A stretch of DNA of 34,314 nucleotides, taken from an uncultured Planctomycetaceae bacterium. GTDB taxonomy: Bacteria > Planctomycetota > Planctomycetia > Pirellulales > Pirellulaceae. This document shows positions 17,178-25,155 of this stretch, one piece after another. The DNA lies in the NCBI GenBank assembly GCA_937862885.1, contig CALMEE010000081.1, forward strand, positions 1 through 34,314, read 5' to 3'. Numbering within the stretch: the first letter of the stretch is position 1; every line of letters begins with the position of its first letter. The translations under genes were made by a program, and so were the position numbers. Below the pieces are notes generated by a model, which saw only the letters and a list, made by a program, of their open reading frames with translations, was not told the origin of the DNA and made no database searches.

Positions 17178-17576
17178 TTAGAGCATGCCGATGTGGGCTG
17201 GACCTACGCCAGATTCGATGAGTCGAATGACTTCCCGCCGATGAATGAGGCCAATGACCTGATGTTGCGAAATTACGGGAATGCACCGTACACGATGCAA
17301 GATGAATTGGTCAAGCACTGCCTCCAGTGGCGCGCTCTCCTGCACGGAAACAAAATGCCGCTTCGTATACAGACTGACTGGGTCATTGCGACGATGTGAA
17401 TCGACGGCCACAGCTAAGAGATCTGCCTCGCTGATGATTCCAATTACGTTTTGTTGTGAGTTCGTCACCAACAAAAGCTCCGCACCTTCGCTCAAAAATC
17501 GGAGCACCGCCTTATCCATGGTTGAATCGACGGGCACCGTTACGAAATGCGAACTCATGAAGTCTTTGGCACGCAC
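17178..17576 (-). CDS. Tandem CBS-domain protein
   Basis: A 132-residue protein made of two CBS motifs and little else. CBS1 covers about 1-57 (MRAKDFMSSHFVTV, DKAVLRFLSEGAELLLV, NVIGIISEADLL) and CBS2 about 68-125 (LYTKRHFVSVQESAPLEAVL, RVRCIPVI, QVIGLIHRREVI). CBS pairs (Bateman modules) bind adenosine nucleotides such as AMP, ATP or S-adenosylmethionine and regulate partners; stand-alone versions usually act in trans. The start is a GTG (17576) preceded by GAGGAG. The gene lies 192 bp before the first AAA+ paralog and about 300 bp after the NtrC-type regulator, all on the same strand, so it may sense energy state for the ATPases. That link is inference from position only. Confidence 0.9.
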   Translation of the reverse strand: MRAKDFMSSHFVTVPVDSTMDKAVLRFLSEGAELLLVTNSQQNVIGIISEADLLAVAVDSHRRNDPVSLYTKRHFVSVQESAPLEAVLDQFILHRVRCIPVISQHQVIGLIHRREVIRLIESGVGPAHIGML

Positions 17577-17581
17577 AGGGT

Positions 17582-17587
17582 CTCCTC
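17582..17587 (-). promoter_or_regulatory. Ribosome binding site for the GTG-started CBS gene
   Basis: The minus strand reads GAGGAG five nt before the GTG at 17576. This supports the non-ATG start, since the next in-frame ATG (six codons in) would cut into the first CBS strand. Confidence 0.65.
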
Positions 17588-17873
17588 AAACAGGTACTGC
17601 GACGGGTATCCAATGAACAAAAATGGCCTTCCACAAACAGAAAGCCTTCGCCCTTCATCATATCGCAAACGGGCTTATGAGAGAATAATCCCGTTGCGGC
17701 TTAGCAAAGCTAGCCGTGATTCACTGCAAACTTGTGCGGTGATAAACAGCGCGGTGGACTCAAAAGGCGCGAATACGGTGTAAGATAAAACGATCACAAA
17801 GAGGACAGTTTGCTCGGTCAACCTGTCACACCGGAAATCACTCCGCAGTCTACGACCATGCTGGGCAGTTCGT

Positions 17874-19274
17874 TCAGTTCAGCAAATTCGCGTACTGGTC
17901 GTCTAGCCCGAGCCGTTTCATCTTTTTGTAAAGCGTCGTGCGATTGATACCCAATTGTTCGGCGGTGAGGTTGCGATTCCAACTATTTTCTTTGAGCACC
18001 CGCATGATAATTTGTCGCTCCGGCTCCTCCAATGCTTCCTTGAGCGTCTGTTTTGTGCCGACGTTTGCCCGAATTGCGATACCAGCTCCGGCTGCGATAT
18101 GGGTGGGCAAATCGTTCACTCCCAGGCACTCTCCTTTGCAGAGGAGTACGGCCCGCTCAACCGCATTCTGTAGCTCGCGCACGTTGCCTGGCCAATGGTA
18201 GCTTTGCAATGCCTGCAGCGCTTGCAGATCGAAACCACGAACCTCACGACCAGTTTCTTTACAGACGTTGATCAAGAAGTTGTCGGCCAAAGCTTCGATA
18301 TCGCTCACCCGTTGGCGTAGCGGAGGAATTTCAAGATTGATGACGTTGATGCGATAATATAAATCCTGACGGAACCGGCCCTGGGCAACTGCGGTCGCCA
18401 AGTCTTCGTTGGTCGCCAAGATTACCCGCGTATCGACGCTAAACGTCTTGGTCCCGCCAACTTGTTCAAATTGAAACTCTTGTAAAACGCGCAACAGCTT
18501 GACCTGCAAGCCGGGAGTTGCCGTTCCAATTTCGTCAAGAAAGATTGTGCCACCGTGGGCCTGTTTAAACTTCCCTTCCTTGTTGCCGATTGCGCCGGTA
18601 AAAGCACCAGCCACGTGCCCAAAAAGTTCGCTTTCCAAGAGTGTCTCGGAAAGTGCACCGCAATCAACCTCGACAAAAGGACCATCCTTGCGATCGGATT
18701 GTCGATGAATGGCCCGCGCAATTAACGATTTTCCAGTACCACTTTCGCCAGTGATCAAGACCGTTGCCTTGGTATCGGCGATACAGCCTATCGTCTCGAA
18801 AACTTTTTGCATTTGTCGGTCATTACCGACAATGTTCTTCATGCCGAAACGGTTTTCCAGTTGTGTCTTCAGTTGCCGGTTTTCTTGCAAGATCTCGCGT
18901 TGGCTGAGTGCTCGACGCAACGATATCAACAACTCTTCGTCGATGAGGGGTTTCGTAAGCAAGTCGAATGCTCCGGCACGCATCGCCTCAATGCCTGTCT
19001 CGACGGTAGCATAACCCGTCATCAACAAGATGGTCGTTGGCAGCTTTTGCTGGCGACAAAACTGCAGCACTTCGAATCCATCGCCATCGGGCAGTCGCAG
19101 GTCGACCAGAGCCAAATCAAAGGCATGCTGATGCAGGAGCGAAAGTGCTTGCCGTTTGGAGACGGCCAAGTAGACTTCAAATCCTTGACTGGCCAGCCAT
19201 TGTCCCATGGACTGCGCCAAATGTTGGTCATCATCGACCAATAACAAATTCAAAGGGCGAGATTTCGTCTGCAT
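17874..19274 (-). CDS. NtrC-family sigma-54-dependent response regulator
   Basis: A 466-residue transcriptional activator with the classic three-part layout. The receiver domain (about 8-123) has the acidic pocket Asp14-Asp15, phospho-acceptor Asp58 ([12 protein letters not shown]), MTG (85-87) and Lys108 (LLTKPL). The sigma-54 interaction AAA+ domain (about 147-375) has Walker A GESGTGKS (176-183), the GAFTGA loop (223-228) that contacts sigma-54, Walker B TIFLDEIG (Asp247, Glu248) and the R-finger region [12 protein letters not shown] Fis-type helix-turn-helix lies at about 430-456 ([20 protein letters not shown]). All residues for phosphorylation and sigma-54 activation are present. No histidine kinase is adjacent, so it is an orphan here. 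It heads the minus-strand block that leads to the CBS and AAA+ genes, about 300 bp upstream of the CBS gene. Confidence 0.95.
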   Translation of the reverse strand: MQTKSRPLNLLLVDDDQHLAQSMGQWLASQGFEVYLAVSKRQALSLLHQHAFDLALVDLRLPDGDGFEVLQFCRQQKLPTTILLMTGYATVETGIEAMRAGAFDLLTKPLIDEELLISLRRALSQREILQENRQLKTQLENRFGMKNIVGNDRQMQKVFETIGCIADTKATVLITGESGTGKSLIARAIHRQSDRKDGPFVEVDCGALSETLLESELFGHVAGAFTGAIGNKEGKFKQAHGGTIFLDEIGTATPGLQVKLLRVLQEFQFEQVGGTKTFSVDTRVILATNEDLATAVAQGRFRQDLYYRINVINLEIPPLRQRVSDIEALADNFLINVCKETGREVRGFDLQALQALQSYHWPGNVRELQNAVERAVLLCKGECLGVNDLPTHIAAGAGIAIRANVGTKQTLKEALEEPERQIIMRVLKENSWNRNLTAEQLGINRTTLYKKMKRLGLDDQYANLLN

Positions 19275-20163
19275 CTTCTGTGGGTCTCGGTAAAAGCTGT
19301 CTATTAACTTTGGTAGTTTCTTGTTTGGTAGGGTGGCGAGCTATCGCGGCTAATGAATTCGATCTACTTCGATTGCTGGGCGGCGCGGGTTATCCGGTGT
19401 TCGATCCGATTAGGAATGCGACTCGACGAAAATTGCAAAAAGGCAACGTAAATTGCTGTCAGTATGTAGGTCACGCCTAATGAGAAGTCAACGAAAACAA
19501 TCCAATACGCGTTAAATCCCGGACAAAATAGGAATTTAAGGGCAGGAGGATGCGGCGCTCGCGTTGCTTAAGCATGTGCCGAAAATGCGATTTTGCGATC
19601 CTTGTCGATTTTTACGTCGCGGCCAGTTTGGCCGTATTTTGTGACCAACGGATACTTCGGAAATCGCGACAGTGAGTTACCGTACGGCCCCGATCGCTGT
19701 CGTAGACAGCGATGGCGGTGGCATGTTTTTGACAGGTTATGTGGTTCGAGGAGCCCAGCCGTGTTTCGGCCGCACGACTACCAGTCGACGAATGTTATGT
19801 GGACCAATGCATTTGTCGCACAACGTAGGCCCTCTTGGGCGAAACAACGCCGACCTGCCGCGATATCCACCCGTGCACCGTTCAAAAACTTCTTCAAAAA
19901 TCCAGAACAGGTAATTTCCACTTGGCAGATAACGGTTATTATAGATACGGGGCTTGATCAACGAGAACTTGCGAAGAGGTAAAGCGCCCCGCGGGTCTCG
20001 TCGTCTTTTTATCAATAGCTTTGCTCCTTAGAAATCATTGTGTGCAGCGAAACCTCGGTTTGGATGCGCGTAACCTCTATCGAGCTAGACGGTCGTCATG
20101 TAGCAGCGTGGCACCGCGAGATCCCGGGTTTAGGGCTTTCAACACTCGCAAAAATGAGATGCT
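19275..20163. other. Long intergenic region between divergent genes, no convincing gene
   Basis: The region is 889 bp between the response regulator (minus) and the prenyltransferase-repeat protein (plus). Open frames of up to 129 codons (19593-19982 plus, 19737-20015 minus) are rich in Arg, Trp and Pro and have no plausible start signals or family resemblance. A small perfect hairpin, ATCGCTGT (19693-19700) and ACAGCGAT (19705-19712), is visible. I found no tRNA and no sigma-54 promoter; a TGGCAC at 20109 lacks the -12 TTGC element. Confidence 0.5.
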
Positions 20164-21888
20164 ATGATTTTGATGATTAATAAACTGCCGATTTGTCTCG
20201 GCCGATTTATTTTAGGTTTAACGGTTGTTATTGCTGTTATTCAGACGAGCCAGCCGAACCTCCACGCTCAAAAGGAATTTGGCCCGACTCACGAAGTTGT
20301 GCAAGAGATGATGGAGAAGGCCATTCGATATTTGGAACGGGTTCCTGCATCTGAATTTCAGGATTCGGTTCTGTTTGGGCTTGCCGCGTACAAAGCAATG
20401 GTTTGGACGGCACCCACCGAGGCCGATGCCAAAAAGCATCCTCTGGTGGTTGCAGGATTGAACCGAGTCAAAAAGCTCTTCGCTGATGGAGACATGGAAC
20501 GCGAGTCTTCATTCGAGGCGAATTACGCGGCCGCGATTCTCATTATCTTTTTGCTGGACATTGACGCTGAAGGTTATCAACGCGAAGTACAATACCTACT
20601 TGATCTATTGCTGCGGAACCAACAGCGCTCGGGGGCGTGGGGTTACGTCTCAAGTCCAGATCATGGCGATACGTCTCAAATGCAATATGTTGGCTTAGCG
20701 CTCTGGTTGGCGGATCGAAGTGGATACAATATTCGACCAGAGGTAGGGAAGCGGGCCCTGGAATGGATGATACAGACCCAGGGATCCTCTGGCGGATGGA
20801 TCTACAATATCCCGCCGATGGCACGATCCGATCCGAGTGGATTGGTTGAGCGCCCTTCATTGGCCGCTTCGGGTGCCGGCACGGTCTATGTGTTAGCTGA
20901 ATGGTTGCAATTAGCCACCAGACAAAGTGCGCAAGCACGACAGGCGCGCGAGATGGCGGAATTAGCCTTTGAATTGCAATTGCGGCTCCCCCCCGCAGTC
21001 ACCGAATATAATCCCGATCGCCCGGAGGAAGTGTTGGGCAATGCGAAAGTCGCGTTCGATATCTCCAAGTTGCGAGAATCGATGGCACGATCGAATGCAT
21101 ATTTTAACTCAAACTTCCGACCTGACCCTATAGATTACACATATTATTACTTGTATGCGTTTGAACGTTATGCCAGTTTGCGCGAGATAGTCGACGGTGA
21201 TGTGGGGCGGAATTTCCAGGACTGGTACGATCAAGGCGTCCGTTATTTGCGGGGGGTACAAAATGCAAATGGCAGTTTCCCACAGGCACGTGGCATGCAT
21301 GTAACCCAGGCCCGCAGTACGGCTCTGGCGGTGTTATTTCTGACCCGCAGCATGCAGCAATCTTTGCGTCGCAAACTCGAGTCGACATTAGTTGGTAACG
21401 AAGGCTTCGGTGATGGTGTGCTCGAAGAGCGTCGCGGAGGTGGAGTGTTCAGCCAAGAGGTTCAGCGAGACGTCGATGAGATGCTCGAACTATTGGATGG
21501 TCAAAGCGACGATGAATTGCGAGAACGTTTGATTAAGTCGATTGAAGAAACCGACTTTGCCTCTGGTTCGTTGGCATCGCAACTTGGAAAGTTGCGGGAA
21601 TATCTAAACCATCGCGACGCCGATATCCGCTTGGTTGTCGTGAAAAAGATCGGCAAAGTTCGCGATTTGGACAGTGTGCCGGGGTTGATTTTTGCCTTAA
21701 CCGACCCAGACGAGCGCGTTGGTGTAGCGGCACATGATGGCTTAAGATTCATCAGTCGCAAGGTTGACTCATTTGCCCTTTCTCCTGATCCGACGTTAGG
21801 TGAGTTGGCGGAAATGAAGAAACGGTGGATTGATTGGTACTTTTCGGTGCGACCGGATGGACGGCTAATCGACGAACCAGATGGTTAA
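20164..21888 (+). CDS. Secreted prenyltransferase/squalene-cyclase-repeat protein with HEAT-like C-terminus
   Basis: A 574-residue exported protein. Residues about 14-36 are a signal peptide (FILGLTVVIAVIQTSQP, ending LHAQ). The body is an alpha/alpha toroid of the terpenoid-cyclase/protein-prenyltransferase repeat type: QQRSGAWGYVSSPDHGDTS, QTQGSSGGWIYNIPP and GVQNANGSFPQARGMHVTQA are the Gly-Trp/Gly-Ser-Phe turn motifs with adjoining helices. No DXDD or zinc-site motif of a true cyclase or prenyltransferase is evident, so it is probably a binding scaffold. Residues about 470-545 contain two HEAT-like repeats (LNHRDADIRLVVVKKIGKVR, LTDPDERVGVAAHDGLRFI). Similar secreted proteins are common and mostly unstudied in planctomycetes. 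It is the first plus-strand gene before the ExbB/ExbD cluster, 176 bp from the next gene. A second ATG three codons in (20173) is an equally possible start. Confidence 0.85.
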   Translation: MILMINKLPICLGRFILGLTVVIAVIQTSQPNLHAQKEFGPTHEVVQEMMEKAIRYLERVPASEFQDSVLFGLAAYKAMVWTAPTEADAKKHPLVVAGLNRVKKLFADGDMERESSFEANYAAAILIIFLLDIDAEGYQREVQYLLDLLLRNQQRSGAWGYVSSPDHGDTSQMQYVGLALWLADRSGYNIRPEVGKRALEWMIQTQGSSGGWIYNIPPMARSDPSGLVERPSLAASGAGTVYVLAEWLQLATRQSAQARQAREMAELAFELQLRLPPAVTEYNPDRPEEVLGNAKVAFDISKLRESMARSNAYFNSNFRPDPIDYTYYYLYAFERYASLREIVDGDVGRNFQDWYDQGVRYLRGVQNANGSFPQARGMHVTQARSTALAVLFLTRSMQQSLRRKLESTLVGNEGFGDGVLEERRGGGVFSQEVQRDVDEMLELLDGQSDDELRERLIKSIEETDFASGSLASQLGKLREYLNHRDADIRLVVVKKIGKVRDLDSVPGLIFALTDPDERVGVAAHDGLRFISRKVDSFALSPDPTLGELAEMKKRWIDWYFSVRPDGRLIDEPDG

Positions 21889-22064
21889 TGTCGAAGGACT
21901 TGAGGTCGCTCGGTTGGCTTGAGTTCCGACAGAGGGCGAAGGAATGTTTCGGTCGGCAAAAATGACCTGATGTCGATCGATGCCTGTCGAGGTTGTCAAG
22001 CAACGGATTAAGGAATTTTTGAAGGTATTGCGGAAAACAGAGACTTTTGTGTTGGAGCAGTATT

Positions 22065-23018
22065 ATGAGTAACCAGCCGAACAAGACAGCGTCATCTGGC
22101 GCGAATCCGGTCGTGCATTCGAGTGCAATGCTGGAGGTTCAACGTAATCTTCAAGGAGAATACGAGCCGGATACACGAGTATCCAGTTACGAGCGAGTTT
22201 CGTCATTCTTGATCTCTGCTATCACGGTTACCGGAATTCTGACCGCCATTGGCTTCATGACTTGGCTCACACTGTTTGAGTGGGGCTCGCGGCCATTCAT
22301 TGCCGAACTTTATGAAGAGTTTGGAAACGAGGATCGCCCAGAAGGGGTTGCTGACGATTGGCAAGAGCCAGGTGTTGAAGAGTTTCCGGAAGTTGAGCAG
22401 CCTCAACTGGCTGACGCGCTTGAAGCCATGACGGATGCCGTCTCATCGGTGCGAGCCCAGCTGGAAAAAGTCGACGGCAATGCAGCGGAAATGGGGCGCG
22501 GCAAAGGTTTGGGGGACATTCGCCAGCGCGGCAAAGGAAAAGGCAATTCCAAACTGGTGCCGGAGGCGCAACGCTGGAGAATCGAGTATTCCACGACATC
22601 GATGGGAGACTATCGAACGCAGTTGAACTTCTTCGATATTGAGTTGGGTGCCTTGAGCAAAACCACCGGGCGTATTGACCTGATTCGAAACTTGACGAGT
22701 GCTAAACCCGCGCGTGAAATTTCATCCCGCGCTCAAGAGAAGCGACTCTATTTTTCTCATACTCAGCAAACGCTTAAGCAATGGGACCAGCGAATAGCCC
22801 GAGACGCTGGCGTGAACGATGTCAATGAGCGTATTTTAGTCCAATTCTACAGCCAGCCGACGCGTCAGTTATTGCGGGACGCTGAAGCTGCTTTTTTAGA
22901 AAAGGAGCGACGCCAACTTCTTGAGGTTCAGCGCACCTACTTCCGAATTCGTCCTAAAGGGAATGGCTTCGAATTCTACGTTAACAAAATGGACTATCGC
23001 CAAGTGCCTAAAGATTAG
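22065..23018 (+). CDS. Single-pass membrane protein with periplasmic coiled region, ExbBD-associated
   Basis: A 317-residue protein I do not recognise as a named family. A cytoplasmic head of about 45 residues (with SSYERVSSFLIS) leads into one transmembrane helix at about 46-70 (ISAITVTGILTAIGFMTWLTLF). An acidic Pro/Glu linker follows (EPGVEEFPEVEQPQ), then a Gly/Lys-rich stretch (GRGKGLGDIRQRGKGKGN) and an alpha/beta C-terminal domain (about 165-317) ending in RTYFRIRPKGNGFEFYVNKMD. One membrane anchor, a flexible extended linker and a small C-terminal domain recall the general plan of TonB/TolA linkers, but there is no sequence evidence for homology. The start at 22065 has GGAG seven nt upstream and is preferred over a GTG at 22047. 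It is transcribed towards the ExbB gene but separated from it by 490 bp. Confidence 0.75.
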   Translation: MSNQPNKTASSGANPVVHSSAMLEVQRNLQGEYEPDTRVSSYERVSSFLISAITVTGILTAIGFMTWLTLFEWGSRPFIAELYEEFGNEDRPEGVADDWQEPGVEEFPEVEQPQLADALEAMTDAVSSVRAQLEKVDGNAAEMGRGKGLGDIRQRGKGKGNSKLVPEAQRWRIEYSTTSMGDYRTQLNFFDIELGALSKTTGRIDLIRNLTSAKPAREISSRAQEKRLYFSHTQQTLKQWDQRIARDAGVNDVNERILVQFYSQPTRQLLRDAEAAFLEKERRQLLEVQRTYFRIRPKGNGFEFYVNKMDYRQVPKD

Positions 23019-23065
23019 CTTTTGGTTTGACTGTTAGCCGAATGTTTGTCGCAGGCATTTACATC

Positions 23066-23096
23066 ACCGGCCTAAAACACCGGCTGGTCTTGTTTT
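23066..23096 (+). terminator. Possible weak terminator after the single-pass membrane protein gene
   Basis: ACCGGCC (23066-23072) can pair with GGCTGGT (23082-23088), a 7-bp stem with one G-T pair and a 9-nt loop. CTTGTTTT follows. It lies about 50 nt past the stop at 23018. The stem is short and the T-run interrupted, so the call is tentative. Confidence 0.35.
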
Positions 23097-23132
23097 CGGC
23101 CGAATTGATCCGGCGAAGATTTCGTAAGGCGT

Positions 23133-23158
23133 CCAACAATGGGTTTTTGAATTGTTGG
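23133..23158. other. Perfect 8-bp inverted repeat in the ExbB leader region
   Basis: CCAACAAT (23133-23140) and ATTGTTGG (23151-23158) flank a 10-nt spacer, GGGTTTTTGA. With no T-run behind it, an operator or RNA hairpin is as likely as a terminator. The rest of the 490-bp gap (23019-23509) has no gene. Confidence 0.4.
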
Positions 23159-23238
23159 CCGTGACCGCGCGACGAATTAACTGGGCCGCGTTTTAACGTT
23201 TTTTTGCGGATTCAGGCGGAAAGAGGGGGTCGAATTAT

Positions 23239-23266
23239 TTGCAATTAGTTTACAATTCAGTAGGAT
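23239..23266 (+). promoter_or_regulatory. Candidate promoter of the ExbB/ExbD operon
   Basis: TTGCAA (23239-23244) and TAGGAT (23261-23266) are separated by 16 bp inside the A/T-rich stretch before the ExbB gene. Transcription would start near 23273 and leave a long leader of about 235 nt. The -35 box is identical to that of the protease promoter. Consensus matching only. Confidence 0.35.
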
Positions 23267-23509
23267 ACGCGATGCATGTGGTTGTCCGCCCTGTGGATCC
23301 ACGAGGCCTGCTGTTTTTCTAAGGAAACGCTGTGATTCTTGAGGGTCTGGCCGTTCCTTTTCGTTTCTCTGGGCCTATCTTGCGTCAATTTATCGGAGTG
23401 TGTCGCAAATCATAAAATCGGTACATCTCTCGATCTATTTCGGGCTGAATTCAGTTTAGACAAATCCATCATTATCAATTAACACGACCATCGAAAAAAG
23501 AAGAGTCAC

Positions 23510-24145
23510 ATGTTTCTAATCCTCAGTAACTTAATGTATTTGGTGTTGTTGGGAATCGCCTTGTGGGGCGGTTTCTGCGTTTCGTTGGTTTGGATGCGCG
23601 TGAAACAAAAACAATTTGAATCGGAAGAGTTGCAAGGCGAATTCTTGGAGGCAATTGAGGAACAGTTGTCCCGCGGCGAATTTGAAACGGCCAGTCAAGT
23701 CTGCGTCGGAGATCGCCGCGCTATGGCTCAGTTGTCTCAATTGGCAATCGATAACCGCAAAATCGGTTACAACAAAGTGAAGCAACTCGTGGCCGACCGA
23801 TTCCAGCGAGACATCTTGGCGGACTTGGAAAACTGGTTGAGTTGGGTGCATACTGTGATCAAGGCAGCGCCGATGGTGGGATTGCTGGGAACGGTGATGG
23901 GGATGATGGGCGCGTTCTCCAAGTTGGCCGTGCCAGACACTCAACCCGATCCGGCGGCTTTGGCTCAAGACATTCAATTTGCACTTATCACCACGGCTTG
24001 CGGATTAGCCATCGCGATTCCGCTAGTTCTTTGCGTCGCAGCGATTAACATCCGCATAAAGAAATTGGAGGATTTAGTAACGTACGGACTAAACCAATTC
24101 CTCGAAGTTTTCAAAGAAGCCCTGATTCGATTTCCGGGAAAATAA
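23510..24145 (+). CDS. MotA/TolQ/ExbB-family proton channel protein
   Basis: A 211-residue inner-membrane protein of the TolQ/ExbB family, which with ExbD-type partners converts proton-motive force into mechanical work across the periplasm. TM1 is at about 7-28 (NLMYLVLLGIALWGGFCVSL), a long cytoplasmic region follows, TM2 lies at about 113-136 with the family signature APMVGLLGTVMGMMGAF, and TM3 at about 157-180 (FALITTACGLAIAIPLVLCV). Thr residues in TM2 and TM3 (GLLGTV, ALITTACG) match those lining the family's proton path. The length is typical of short ExbB proteins. AAGAAGAG precedes the ATG. It is the first gene of a tight plus-strand run and is followed after 58 bp by an ExbD gene. 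Confidence 0.93.
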   Translation: MFLILSNLMYLVLLGIALWGGFCVSLVWMRVKQKQFESEELQGEFLEAIEEQLSRGEFETASQVCVGDRRAMAQLSQLAIDNRKIGYNKVKQLVADRFQRDILADLENWLSWVHTVIKAAPMVGLLGTVMGMMGAFSKLAVPDTQPDPAALAQDIQFALITTACGLAIAIPLVLCVAAINIRIKKLEDLVTYGLNQFLEVFKEALIRFPGK

Positions 24146-24203
24146 GTGATAGCCACAGTTTTCGCGAATAGGCAATACAGAACACGGGTTTGGAAATAAA
24201 GCT

Positions 24204-24689
24204 ATGTCAGACAAAGGCGAATCGGCTGCCACGATTGCACCGCGAAAACGGCGACCTTCCGACGCGGATATCGACATCACGCCAATGATCGATATCGTGT
24301 TCTTGTTGTTGGCATTTTTCGTGATCGTTTCGAAAATGGATTCGGCAACGCCCATAAAAATGCCTAATTCAAAGTTTGGAATTTCGCAACGAGATGCCAC
24401 ACTTGTCGTGATTCTGGTTAAGGAATCGAAAACGGAAACACCGCTTGTCTATTTGGGAAAGACGTCGGGGCCGGGTCAAGAGTTACGTGGTTCGACGGAA
24501 GAAATCAGTGATCAAATTAAAACCTACGTTGAAAATGAATTGAGGTCGAATGCCGAAAAAACTGGCGTACTCATCAAAGCTGAGCGCACCGCGAAGTCGC
24601 GTGACGTGGCCATGGTAAAATTGGCCGCCGGGTCGGTCATTGATGAAGGTGCTGGTCAGGCAGTCCACGTCGGAATCGATGAAAAATGA
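24204..24689 (+). CDS. ExbD/TolR-family protein (first copy)
   Basis: A 161-residue biopolymer-transport protein. A short basic cytoplasmic head is followed by DIDITPMIDIVFLLLAFFVI, with the protonatable aspartate of the family at residue 30 at the mouth of the single membrane helix (about 28-44). The periplasmic part (about 60-160) has the alpha/beta pattern of ExbD/TolR domains, ending AAGSVIDEGAGQAVHVGIDE. It should form the stator unit with the upstream ExbB-type protein. Its last codons overlap the start of the next gene (ATG at 24686 inside the stop region), which indicates translational coupling. Confidence 0.92.
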   Translation: MSDKGESAATIAPRKRRPSDADIDITPMIDIVFLLLAFFVIVSKMDSATPIKMPNSKFGISQRDATLVVILVKESKTETPLVYLGKTSGPGQELRGSTEEISDQIKTYVENELRSNAEKTGVLIKAERTAKSRDVAMVKLAAGSVIDEGAGQAVHVGIDEK

Positions 24690-24976
24690 GCCTGGGTTCG
24701 ACATCCGTTTTCTGGCAATGCTCCAATTGTGCATGTTGTCGAAAAATTAGTCGAGCTGTGCTGGGGAGAAAGATTCGCTGCCCACAGTGTCTTGCGTTCA
24801 CCGAGGCTGTTGCGGCAGAAATAGGTGGGGAGCGAAGCGCTGGAGAGCAGCAACTGCCCGCTCCCCATCGCTTCATCGGGCCTTCGCGCGGCTTTGATTC
24901 CGCTCGTGATAGCAACTCATCGCAGGAAAATGCAGGTCATGAACATGGAGCCGAATATAATATAGGAGAAAGGTGA
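24686..24976 (+). CDS. Small zinc-ribbon protein
   Basis: A 96-residue protein whose first half is a probable zinc ribbon: FWQCSNCACC, a 15-residue basic loop with VLGRKIR, then CPQC. The pattern C-x2-C...C-x2-C with an intervening G-[KR]-x-[IV]-R-C-P turn matches short zinc-ribbon heads often found on planctomycete proteins. The second half is polar (GERSAGEQQLPAPHRF, NSSQENAGHEHGAEYN) and probably disordered. The ATG overlaps the ExbD stop in an ATGA arrangement, which supports real, coupled translation. No membrane segment is visible, so it probably acts in the cytoplasm. Function unknown; it could be an assembly or regulatory factor for the ExbBD complex. Confidence 0.65.
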   Translation: MSLGSTSVFWQCSNCACCRKISRAVLGRKIRCPQCLAFTEAVAAEIGGERSAGEQQLPAPHRFIGPSRGFDSARDSNSSQENAGHEHGAEYNIGER

Positions 24977-25155
24977 ATGCCTGCATGAAAATTTCAAGAG
25001 GCAAGAACCTTGATCAAGACGACCGCCCAGTTTGTTGGAGGTTGACGTAATTGATTCCGATGATGAGGCAACGGAAAGTCGATCCGTGGATAACTTCATT
25101 TTCGTTTTTTAGTCAGTAGTAATTTGCTGAAGGTCCCAGTTGAAGCGTGCTTTAG

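Noticed and set aside
17725..17739. Sigma-54-like element upstream of the CBS gene (minus strand CCGCACAAGTTTGCA)
   Set aside because: It lacks the -24 GG and the spacing to the TTGC element is one base short; sigma-54 promoters tolerate neither.
19593..19982. 129-codon plus-strand frame in the long gap before the prenyltransferase-repeat gene
   Set aside because: Arg/Trp/Pro-rich composition, no ribosome site, no recognisable fold; overlapping frames on both strands are similarly open.
20108..20125. TGGCAC before the prenyltransferase-repeat gene as a sigma-54 promoter
   Set aside because: The following bases (CGCGAGATCCCG) contain no TTGC at the required distance.
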